Assembly (NCBI RefSeq): GCF_035555955.1
Contig: NZ_DATMGA010000014.1
Coordinates: forward strand, 1 to 64,000
Source: Eoetvoesia sp035555955
GTDB taxonomy: Bacteria > Pseudomonadota > Gammaproteobacteria > Burkholderiales > Burkholderiaceae_B
DNA: 64,000 nucleotides
Reading direction: 5' to 3'
The first letter of the stretch is position 1; every line of letters begins with the position of its first letter. Below are positions 45,385-53,800 of this stretch, piece by piece. The position numbers and the translations under genes are program-made. The notes beneath the pieces were generated by a model that was not told the DNA's origin, did no database searches, and saw only the letters and a list, made by a program, of their open reading frames with translations.

Positions 45385-46296
45385 ATGAGACACGGCATTC
45401 CCAATATGGGCGCACTGCAGGCCTTCGAAGCAACCGCGCGGCTGGGTTCGTTTTCGCGTGCGGCGGAAGAGTTGTCGTTGACTCACAGCGCTGTTTTCCG
45501 GCAAGTGAACGGCCTGGAGGAGCGCCTCGGCGTGCAGCTTTTCACCCGCATCCGGCGCCGCATCGTCCTGACCGAGGCGGGAACGCAGTATGCCGCGCGG
45601 GTGCGCCACCATCTGGAGCAACTGGAAAAAGACACCCTGGGCCTGATGTCGGGCGCTGGCATGGGCCGCAGTCTGCACGTGGCGGTGCTGCCCACCCTGG
45701 CGACCACCTGGCTCGTGCCGCATCTGCCCGAATTCAAGAAGATCCACAACGACATTGCCGTCAGCCTGTCCATACGCACCCGGCCCTTCCAGTTCAACGA
45801 TCATCCCTTCGATGCCGCCATTTACCATGCGCCGCAGATGTGGCCGGGAACGGTGGGCATAAAGTTGTTCGAGGAGCAGGAGCTGGTGCCCGTCTGCACC
45901 CCCGAGATGGCGGCGTTCATCCACAGCGAACCCGATGCCCTGGCCCGCGTCACGCACTTGCACATGATGTCTCGGCCCGACGCCTGGCGCGAGTGGTATC
46001 GCGAGCAGGACAGGCCGTACCGGCCCGAGGTGGGCGCGGGGCCTCGCTACGAGCTGTTCACCATGTTGCTGGCCGCCGCGCAGGTGGGCCTGGGCATGGC
46101 GCTGATTCCGCGCTTTCTGGTTCGCGGCCTGGCGGCTGCCGGCCAGTTGGTTACGCCGTTCCCGCGCGGCCTGTCGGTGCGCGAGTCGTATTTTTTCAGC
46201 TACCCCGCGCATGCCGAGCGCAGCGAGGCGCTGCTGGCATTCGAGGCCTGGCTGCAAAGCATCGTCCGCCAGGATCCTTTTCCGGATAAGGTTTGA
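45385..46296 (+). CDS. LysR-family regulator, GcvA-like (probable gcdH regulator)
   Basis: A 303-residue LysR-type regulator. The N-terminal helix-turn-helix is at about 8-67 (GALQAFEATARLGSFSRAAEELSLTHSAVFRQVNGLEERLG), followed by a type 2 periplasmic-like effector domain. ATG 45385 stands after GGAG; the TTG at 45373 is a possible longer start. It is divergent from gcdH and is expected to activate it in response to glutarate or glutaryl-CoA, by analogy with GcdR. Confidence 0.88.
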   Translation: MRHGIPNMGALQAFEATARLGSFSRAAEELSLTHSAVFRQVNGLEERLGVQLFTRIRRRIVLTEAGTQYAARVRHHLEQLEKDTLGLMSGAGMGRSLHVAVLPTLATTWLVPHLPEFKKIHNDIAVSLSIRTRPFQFNDHPFDAAIYHAPQMWPGTVGIKLFEEQELVPVCTPEMAAFIHSEPDALARVTHLHMMSRPDAWREWYREQDRPYRPEVGAGPRYELFTMLLAAAQVGLGMALIPRFLVRGLAAAGQLVTPFPRGLSVRESYFFSYPAHAERSEALLAFEAWLQSIVRQDPFPDKV

Positions 46297-46396
46297 GCCG
46301 TGGGTTTCGGGCTCCCTTTTGGGGGAACCTGGCCCTTTGGGACGACAAGGCGGCCGGCCGCCCTTGGTCGACCCCGAAAACGCGGGCTGTCCGCGG

Positions 46397-47245
46397 TTAG
46401 CGGAATACCACCGTGCGCTTGCCGTTGAGCAGGATGCGGTGTTCGACGTGGCTGCGCACGGCGCGCGCCAGCACCAGGGACTCGACGTCGCTGCCCACCT
46501 GGGTAAGCTCGTGGGCGCTCATGGCGTGATTGACCCGTTCGATGTCCTGCTCGATGATCGGGCCTTCGTCCAGATCCGACGTGACGTAGTGCGCCGTGGC
46601 CCCGATGATCTTGACGCCGCGGGCGTAAGCCTGATGGTAGGGGCGCGCGCCCTTGAAGCTGGGCAGAAAGCTGTGGTGGATATTGATGGCCCGGCCCGAC
46701 AGTTCTTTGCACAGATTGGGCGACAGAATCTGCATGTAGCGGGCCAGCACGGCCAGATCGACGTTTTCCTTGTTGATCAGCTCGAGGATCTGCGCTTCTT
46801 GCTGCGGCCGGGTTTCCGGCGTTACGGGCAGGTAATGGAACGGCACATGATACGAAGCGGCCAGCTCGGCGTAGTCGTTGTGGTTGGAGACGATGCCCGC
46901 GATTTCCACCGGCAGCTGGCCGCTGTGCGTGCGGAACAGCAGGTCGTTCAGGCAGTGCCCCTGGCGGCTGACCAGAATGAGCAGGCGCGCCTTGCGATGG
47001 GCGTCGTAGATGCGGGCCTGCATATCGAACTTGTCGGCCACCGGCGCGAATTTCTGATTCAGTTCTTCCACCGGGGCGGGCTGGGGCAGCTTGAAATGCA
47101 CGCGCAGGAAAAAACGCTCTTCTTCGATGTCGCCGAACTGCTGGGCGTCAACGATATTGCCATGCAGGTTCAGCAGCCATCCAGTCACGCTATGCACGAT
47201 GCCGATGCGGTCTGGGCAGGAAAGGGTCAGAATGTAGTCGTTCAT
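46397..47245 (-). CDS. purU: Formyltetrahydrofolate deformylase
   Basis: Hydrolyses 10-formyltetrahydrofolate to formate and tetrahydrofolate, balancing one-carbon pools. The 282 residues comprise an N-terminal ACT domain (residues 1-80, YILTLSCPDRIGIVHSVTG) and a formyltransferase-like domain with INIHHSFLPSFKGARPY and the GATAHYVTSDLDEGPIIEQD catalytic region. It follows the FAD enzyme gene by 32 bases on the minus strand. Confidence 0.95.
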   Translation of the reverse strand: MNDYILTLSCPDRIGIVHSVTGWLLNLHGNIVDAQQFGDIEEERFFLRVHFKLPQPAPVEELNQKFAPVADKFDMQARIYDAHRKARLLILVSRQGHCLNDLLFRTHSGQLPVEIAGIVSNHNDYAELAASYHVPFHYLPVTPETRPQQEAQILELINKENVDLAVLARYMQILSPNLCKELSGRAINIHHSFLPSFKGARPYHQAYARGVKIIGATAHYVTSDLDEGPIIEQDIERVNHAMSAHELTQVGSDVESLVLARAVRSHVEHRILLNGKRTVVFR

Positions 47246-47277
47246 TTTTCAGGGTGGTGGCCGGACAGGCCGGTGCG

Positions 47278-48387
47278 TCAAAAACCAAGAGCTTGCCGCG
47301 CGGCCCGCGCAATGGCGAGGCAAGCGGTCAGCCCGGGTGATTCTATTCCAAACAGGTTGATGAGGTTGTGTACGCCGTGCGTGGCGGGGCCGGCGATGGC
47401 GAAGTCGGCCGGCGGCTGGCCGGCGCGGCTGATCTTCGGGCGTATGCCAGTGTAGCCCGGCTCCAGGGCGTTGTCAGGCAGATCCGGCCAGTAGCGGCGT
47501 ATGGCGGCGTAGAACAGGCTGGCGCGATTGGGATCCAGCGCATAGTCCTCGCCGTCCACCCACTCTGTATCGGGGCCGAACCTGGCCCGGCCGGCTAGAT
47601 CCAGGGTCAGGTGTATGCCCAGGCCGGCGCCGTCGGGCATGGGGTAGATGAGCCGGGAGAACGGCGATCGGGACGACAGCGTGAAATAACTGCCTTTGCA
47701 GAAATAGGCGTGTGGAATATGCCGCGTCGGCTGGCCGGCCAGCCTGCGGGCGACGCTGGGCGCATGCAGGCCGGTGGCGTTGACGACGCTGGCGGCGGTC
47801 AGCGCCATCGGTTCGGCCCCGCCGAAATTCATCCGGAACACGCCGTTCTCTAGCACTTGTCCATCCAGGAAAGGGCTGTGGAACGCGAATTGCGCGCCCC
47901 GGTTCTGCGCATCGCCCTGCAGCGCCAGCATCAGGCCATGGCTGTCGATGATGCCCGTCGAGGGCGATACCAGAGCCGCTTCGCACGCCAGCGCGGGTTC
48001 GAGCTGGCGCGCCTGGGCGCCGCTTATCCGATGGATGTCGTCGACGCCGTTGCGCCGGGCGTTTTCCGCAATGGCGTCCAACTGCCGGATCTGCTCCGGC
48101 CTGCCGGCCACGATCAGCTTGCCGGTTCGCGCGTGGGCGATCCCGCGTTCGCGGCAGTAGCCGTACAGCAGATGCCGCCCTTCCGCGCAAAGCCGCGCTT
48201 TCAGGCTGCCCGGCGGGTAGTAGATGCCCGCGTGGATGACTTCGGAGTTGCGCGAGCTGATGCCCGTGCCGATGCTGCCGGCGGCCTCGGCCACCAGCAC
48301 TTCGCGTCCGGCCAGCGCCAGTTCGCGCGCCACGGCCAGGCCCACGACGCCGGCACCCAGCACCAGGCAGTCGATGTCAGCGGCCAT
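47278..48387 (-). CDS. FAD-dependent oxidoreductase, L-2-hydroxyglutarate-dehydrogenase-like
   Basis: A 369-residue DAO-type flavoenzyme. The N-terminal FAD fold DCLVLGAGVVGLAVARELAL is followed by GTGISSRNSEVIHAGIYYPPGSLKARLC, a block characteristic of L-2-hydroxyglutarate oxidase/dehydrogenase (LhgO/L2HGDH). The C-terminal YTGIRPKISRAGQP ends the pattern. It would feed electrons to quinone while making 2-oxoglutarate. The substrate is assumed from family resemblance; other 2-hydroxy acids or amino acids cannot be excluded. Located between pdxH and purU. Confidence 0.8.
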   Translation of the reverse strand: MAADIDCLVLGAGVVGLAVARELALAGREVLVAEAAGSIGTGISSRNSEVIHAGIYYPPGSLKARLCAEGRHLLYGYCRERGIAHARTGKLIVAGRPEQIRQLDAIAENARRNGVDDIHRISGAQARQLEPALACEAALVSPSTGIIDSHGLMLALQGDAQNRGAQFAFHSPFLDGQVLENGVFRMNFGGAEPMALTAASVVNATGLHAPSVARRLAGQPTRHIPHAYFCKGSYFTLSSRSPFSRLIYPMPDGAGLGIHLTLDLAGRARFGPDTEWVDGEDYALDPNRASLFYAAIRRYWPDLPDNALEPGYTGIRPKISRAGQPPADFAIAGPATHGVHNLINLFGIESPGLTACLAIARAARQALGF

Positions 48388-48417
48388 ACGGCCTCTTTTG
48401 GCGTGTGTGGCGCCCGT

Positions 48418-49047
48418 TCAAGGGGCAAGGCGGGACAATTTCCATTGCCCGCCGTCAAGCGTATAGGCCAGCCGGTCGTGCAGGCGGGAAGGCCGGCCCT
48501 GCCAGAATTCGACATAGTCGGGCTTGAGCCGGTAGCCGCCCCAGTGCGGGGGGCGCGAGGGCGCCTGGCCCAGCGAGGCGGTGAATTCCTGGTTGCGTTT
48601 TTCCAGGTCTTCGCGCGTGATGGGCTGGCTTTGGGGCGAGGCCCAGGCGCCGATGCGCGAGCCCAGCGGCCGGCTGTCGTAATAGGCGTCGGACTCGGCT
48701 CCGGACGTTTTTTCGACGATGCCCTCGATCCTCACCTGGCGCTCCATAGGCTGCCAGAAGAACAGCAGGCTGGCGTGCGGATTGGCGGCCAGGTCTTGGC
48801 CTTTGTGCGATTCGTAGTTGGTGAAGAACACCACCCCCCGCTCGTCCAGGCCCTTGAGCAGCACGATGCGCGCCGAGGGGCGGCCGTTGCCGTCGACGGT
48901 CGCCAGGGTCATGGCGTTGGGCTCGGGGACGTTGGCCTGCATGGCCTCGTCGAACCACTTCGAAAACTGCTCCAGCGGCGTCGCGGCCAGCGATGATTCG
49001 AGCAGGACGTCTTTTTCGTACTTTTTACGCAGGTCGGCGAGGGTCAT
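48418..49047 (-). CDS. pdxH: Pyridoxine/pyridoxamine 5'-phosphate oxidase
   Basis: FMN enzyme that oxidises PNP or PMP to pyridoxal 5'-phosphate. The 209 residues show NAMTLATVDGNGRPSARIVLLKG, the FFTNYESHKGQDLAANP FMN/PLP region and the C-terminal WGGYRLKPDYVEFWQGRPSRLHDRL. ATG 49047 (MTLADLRKKYEKDVL) fits the family; the frame is open to 49110. It precedes the LhgO-like gene and purU on the same strand. Confidence 0.96.
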   Translation of the reverse strand: MTLADLRKKYEKDVLLESSLAATPLEQFSKWFDEAMQANVPEPNAMTLATVDGNGRPSARIVLLKGLDERGVVFFTNYESHKGQDLAANPHASLLFFWQPMERQVRIEGIVEKTSGAESDAYYDSRPLGSRIGAWASPQSQPITREDLEKRNQEFTASLGQAPSRPPHWGGYRLKPDYVEFWQGRPSRLHDRLAYTLDGGQWKLSRLAP

Positions 49048-49135
49048 GATGATCGCGGTGATGGAAGGTGGGGGCTGGTGGCCGTGTCGCCGGGGCCGCC
49101 CGGCAAGCATCCGCCATTTTACCCGCCCGATGCCG

Positions 49136-49801
49136 TCAAGGCTGGCTGCCTTGCACGGTGCTGGGCGGCTTGTCCCGCAGCTGGGCCACCAGCGTTTGCA
49201 GCTTTCGGTCGCGTATGCCGGCCAGTTCCAGGGCCTGGGCGGTTTCGAGAATGTACTCCGAGCAGGGGCCGTAGGTGCCTCGCGCGCCTTGCACGATGTC
49301 CACCAGTTGTTCCTTGCTCAGACCGCGCACATAGGCGTCCTTGCTGCGATCCATGGTGAAGACGAGAGCGCTGATGGCGCCTTCGCGTGTGTGGCAGTTG
49401 AGCCATTTGGGAATATAGGCCCCGCTGGGCATTTCGCGCTTCCAGAGCTCCTGCATGGTTTCTTGTACCTGGTGCGAGGCGATGCGGTAGGCCATGCCGC
49501 GGCAGGAGCCGCCCACGTCCAGCCCGAATACCAGGCCGGGGCGCTCGGGCGTGCCGCGATTGATGCGCGACCACAGGCATAGCGAACGGTGATAGCCGTT
49601 GACCCGCGCATGGCGCTGTTCCAGGAAGTCGAATTCGGGCCGCCATACCAGCGAGCCGTAGCCGAAGACCCAGACATCGTGGCGGGGATGCCAAGGCTTG
49701 AGGAAGGCATCCAGCGACGCCTGGCGCTCGCTGTCGGTAAGCAGGCGGAAGCTGGCTCCGCTGGAGGAGATAAGCGATTCGAGGCTGGGGGGCTGGGTCA
49801 T
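49136..49801 (-). CDS. Gamma-glutamylcyclotransferase, ChaC type
   Basis: Probably degrades glutathione to 5-oxoproline and Cys-Gly. The 221 residues show VFGYGSLVWRPEFDFLEQRHARVNGY, the substrate-loop signature of ChaC proteins, and further family segments (FGLDVGGSCRGMAYRI and KWLNCHT). ATG 49801 (MTQPPSLESLI) is chosen since upstream residues are not conserved. Divergent from tcdA across 116 bases that include an AT-rich stretch likely to hold both promoters. Confidence 0.85.
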   Translation of the reverse strand: MTQPPSLESLISSSGASFRLLTDSERQASLDAFLKPWHPRHDVWVFGYGSLVWRPEFDFLEQRHARVNGYHRSLCLWSRINRGTPERPGLVFGLDVGGSCRGMAYRIASHQVQETMQELWKREMPSGAYIPKWLNCHTREGAISALVFTMDRSKDAYVRGLSKEQLVDIVQGARGTYGPCSEYILETAQALELAGIRDRKLQTLVAQLRDKPPSTVQGSQP

Positions 49802-49917
49802 GGGACGGGTCTGTAAATCTGAATCGGCAGCATGATCTAATAATAATATTAATCGCCTGTCGAGGTGTCGTTTGCGGAACAATGGAAAAGGCCATGCCGA
49901 AAGGCGCAAGGGAAAGG

Positions 49918-50751
49918 ATGACTGATTTGGACATGGATGCCGATATGGAACGCCGCTTTGGCGGCCTGGAACGCCTGTACGGCGCGCCGGGTCTGGCGCG
50001 CTTGATGCAGGCGCATGTGGCCGTCGCCGGCATCGGCGGGGTGGGGTCGTGGTGCGCCGAGGCGCTGGCACGTTCCGGCATTGGCGCGCTGACCCTTGTC
50101 GACCTGGATCATGTGGCCGAATCCAACATCAACCGGCAATTGCATGCCCTGACCGATACGTTGGGCCAGGCCAAGGTCGAGGCCATGGCCGCGCGCGTGC
50201 GCGGCATCAATCCGGCTTGCAGGCTGAACCTGGTCGATGATTTCGTCACGCCCGAAAACGTGGAACAGGTGCTGGCGCCCGACGTGACGCTGCTGGTGGA
50301 TTGCACCGACCAGATCAGCGCCAAGACCGCCATGATCCTGGCCTGCCGAGACAGAAAACGGCCCGTGGTGGTTTGCGGCGGGGCGGGCGGCAAGACCGAC
50401 AGCCTCAGTTTGCGTGCCAGCGATCTGTCGGGCGCGCTGAACGACGCCTTGCTGGCCAAGCTGCGCAATACCCTGCGCCGCAAGCATGGCTATCCCAAGG
50501 CGTCGGATCAGGCCGGCAAGGTGCGCAAGCGCGTGCCCAAAATGGGAGTCCGCACGCTGTGGTTCGACCAGCCGGCCCAATTGCCCCATCTGTGGCTGGA
50601 GGAGACCGCGCAAGCCGAGGCCGCCGGTACGGCTTTGCAAGGCTTGTCGTGCGCCGGCTACGGCTCGTCGGTGACCGTGACCGCTGCCATGGGCATGGCG
50701 GCGGCCAACGAAGCCATTACCTGGCTGTTGACGGGCCGTTTCGCCGCCTGA
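49918..50751 (+). CDS. tcdA: tRNA threonylcarbamoyladenosine dehydratase
   Basis: E1-like enzyme that cyclises t6A37 to ct6A37 in tRNA, consuming ATP. About 277 residues. The nucleotide-binding core is GIGGVGSWCAEALARSGIGALTLVDLDHVAESNINRQ, then VDCTDQISAK and the CGGAGGKTD loop typical of the CsdL/TcdA group. ATG 49918 has AAGGG upstream at five bases; in-frame ATGs at 49882 and 49894 would add up to 12 residues. Works on the product of the t6A pathway to which sua5 (25295) belongs. Confidence 0.88.
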   Translation: MTDLDMDADMERRFGGLERLYGAPGLARLMQAHVAVAGIGGVGSWCAEALARSGIGALTLVDLDHVAESNINRQLHALTDTLGQAKVEAMAARVRGINPACRLNLVDDFVTPENVEQVLAPDVTLLVDCTDQISAKTAMILACRDRKRPVVVCGGAGGKTDSLSLRASDLSGALNDALLAKLRNTLRRKHGYPKASDQAGKVRKRVPKMGVRTLWFDQPAQLPHLWLEETAQAEAAGTALQGLSCAGYGSSVTVTAAMGMAAANEAITWLLTGRFAA

Positions 50752-50837
50752 GACGGCCTGGGCCAAGGCCGGCCCAGGCTATGCAATCCGCAAGAACCCC
50801 GCTGGATGCCAGTGGCATTCCCCGCGCCGGGCCGTGC

Positions 50838-53800
50838 TTACGCCGCGTGGCTGGCGCTGGCGATGCCTTCGGCCTGCATGAACTCCTTCAGCACGGCTCC
50901 TGTATGCGAAATGGCGTGGCGCTGCATGATGTGCTCGGGTGAGCCGGCTGCGACCAGGCGCCCGCCGCCCGTTCCGCCCTCGGGCCCCATGTCCACGATC
51001 CAGTCCGCTTCCGCGATGACGTCCAGGTTGTGCTCGATGACCACCACGGTATTGCCGGCCTCGACCAGGCGATGCAGTACGTGGATGAGCTTTTCCACAT
51101 CGGCCATCGACAGCCCCACCGTGGGCTCGTCCAGCACGTACAAAGTGTGCGGAATGCGCGAGGCACGGCCGGTGGTGATGACGCCGTCGGTCAGCCTGGC
51201 CTTGGTCAGCTCGGTCACCAGCTTGATGCGCTGCGCCTCGCCGCCCGAAAGCGTGGGCGAGGGCTGGCCCAGCGTGAGGTAGCCCAGGCCGACGTCCTGC
51301 ATGAGCTTCAGGGTGCGCGATATTTTTGAATGCGAGGCGAAATAGCCGATGGCGTCGTCGACCTCCATCTTGAGCACTTCGCCGGCGCTTTTGTCCAGCC
51401 ACTTCACGCTTAGCGTGTCGCGGTTGAAGCGTTCGCCGCCGCAGGCGTCGCACGGCACTTTCACGTCGGGCAGGAAGCTCATTTCGATGGTGCGCATGCC
51501 CTGGCCTTCGCATAGCGGGCAGCGCCCCTCGCCGGTGTTGAACGAGAAGCGGGCCTGGGACCAGCCGCGCACCCGGGCTTCGCGTGTGCCGGCGAACAGT
51601 TTGCGCACATCGTCCCAGAATCCCACATAGGTGGCGGGGCAGGAGCGCGGCGTCTTGCCGATGGGCGTCTGATCGACTTCGAGCACGCGGTCGATCTGCT
51701 CCCAGCCGGTAATGCTGTCGCAGCCCAGCCATTCGGGGGCCTTGCGCTGGCTGACGGCGTGAGCAAGGTTGTGCAGCAGGACTTCGCGCGCCAGGGTAGA
51801 TTTGCCCGACCCCGATACGCCGGTCACCACACTGAGCCGTCCAATGGGAATGTCCACGTCGGCATGGCGCAGATTGTGCATGTGCGCGCCTTGGATGCGC
51901 AGCATGGCGGTTTTGGCATCGACCGGCCGCCTGCCCTGCAGCGGGTGGGGCAGGGGATTTTTCAGGTACTTGCCGGTCAAGGAAGCGGGATTCTCGATGA
52001 TGTCCTGCACCGTGCCTTGCGCCACGACCCGTCCGCCGCGTATGCCGGCGCCGGGGCCGATGTCGATGACGTGGGAGGCCCGCCGTATGGTGTCTTCGTC
52101 GTGCTCGACCACCACCAGGGTATTGCCGTTGCCCTCCAGTTGGGAAAGGGCGTTGAGCAGGATCTGGTTGTCGCGCGGATGCAGGCCGATGGTGGGCTCG
52201 TCCAGCACGTAGCACACGCCCTGCAGGTTGGAGCCCAGCTGGGCGGCCAGGCGGATGCGCTGCGCTTCGCCGCCCGAAAGCGTGGGCGCGGCGCGATCCA
52301 GCGCCAGGTAGCCCAGCCCGACTTCCTGCATGAAGTCAAGGCGGCCGCGGATCTCGGCGAGAATGTCGCGCGCGATCTCCACTTCGCGGCCCCGGCTGAC
52401 CAGGCCGGCGAAGAAGGTTTGCGCTTCGGAAACCGACAGGCCAGCCAGTTGCGCGATGGAGCGGTCGCGCCAGAGAAAGGCGCGCGCTACCGGATTGAGC
52501 CGCTCGCCGTGACAGCTTTGGCAGACGGCGGCTTCGCCTTCGTACCAGGCATTCCAGGCGGCTTCTTCGCCGGTCTGCTCGGCGTCGAAATCCTTGAGCT
52601 GCAGCCCCGTGCCGAAGCAACTGGCGCACCAGCCGTGCTTGGAGTTGTACGAGAACATGCGCGGATCGGGCTCGGGAAAGCTGGTGCCGCAGCTTGGGCA
52701 GGCGCGTTTCACGGAAAAGTGCATTTGCCGGGGGCTGTCCGCCACGCCGGCCTCGCGCCGGTCGGCCAGCGTGGCGCCGTCCGTGGTCAGGTCGAGCAGC
52801 ACGCTCAGGCTGCCGTGGCCGTGCTCGAGCGCGGCTCGTATGGCCTCGCGCAGTTGCGGCTCTTGCCGCGCATCGACCAGCAGGTCGGCGACCGGCAGCT
52901 CGATGGTGTGTTCCTTGTAGCGGTCAAGGCGAGGCCAGGGCGCCACGGGAATGAATTCGCCGTCGACCCGCAGATGGCTGTGGCCCTTGCCGCCGGCCCA
53001 TTTGGCCAGGTCCGTGTAATAGCCTTTGCGCGCGGTGACCAGCGGCGCCAGGATGCCGATGTGCCGCCCCTTGTAGTCGCGCAATAGTTGCGCCGCGATC
53101 TGGTCGGCGGTTTGCGGCGCCACGGGCACGTGGCAGTCGGGGCACATTTGCGTGCCCAGCTTCACGTACAGCAAGCGCAGGAAATGGTGGATTTCCGTCA
53201 TGGTGGCCACGGTGGACTTGCGCCCGCCGCGGCTGGTGCGCTGTTCGATGGCGACGGTGGGCGGGATGCCGTAGATGGCGTCGACGTCCGGCTTGCCGGC
53301 CGGCTGGACGATGGCGCGCGCGTAGGCGTTCAGCGACTCCAGGTAGCGGCGCTGCCCTTCGTTGAAAAGAATGTCGAAGGCCAGGGTGGATTTGCCCGAA
53401 CCCGACACGCCGGTGATGACGGTGAAGGTGTCGCGCGGGATCGAGACATTGATGCCTTTGAGATTGTGTTCCCGCGCATTGACGATGTCGATGCTGTGCG
53501 CCTGGCGCTGCCGCTGTATGGCCGACTGCAGCGGCGTGCCGGCGTCGTCCGCGTAGCTGGCCGGGGGTTCGGCCGCCAGCACGGCCTGGCGCGAACGATC
53601 TTCGTAGACGATGGCCGTGGTGTAGTCGGCCAGCGCGCGGCCGGTGTGCGAAGCCGCGTTGCCCATGAGGTCCTGGGGCGTGCCCTGGCCGACGATGTAC
53701 CCGCCGGCGTCGCCGCCTTCGGGTCCCAGGTCGATGATCCAGTCCGCGGCGCGCAGCACGTCCAGGTTGTGCTCGATGATGAGCAGCGAATGGCCGGCCG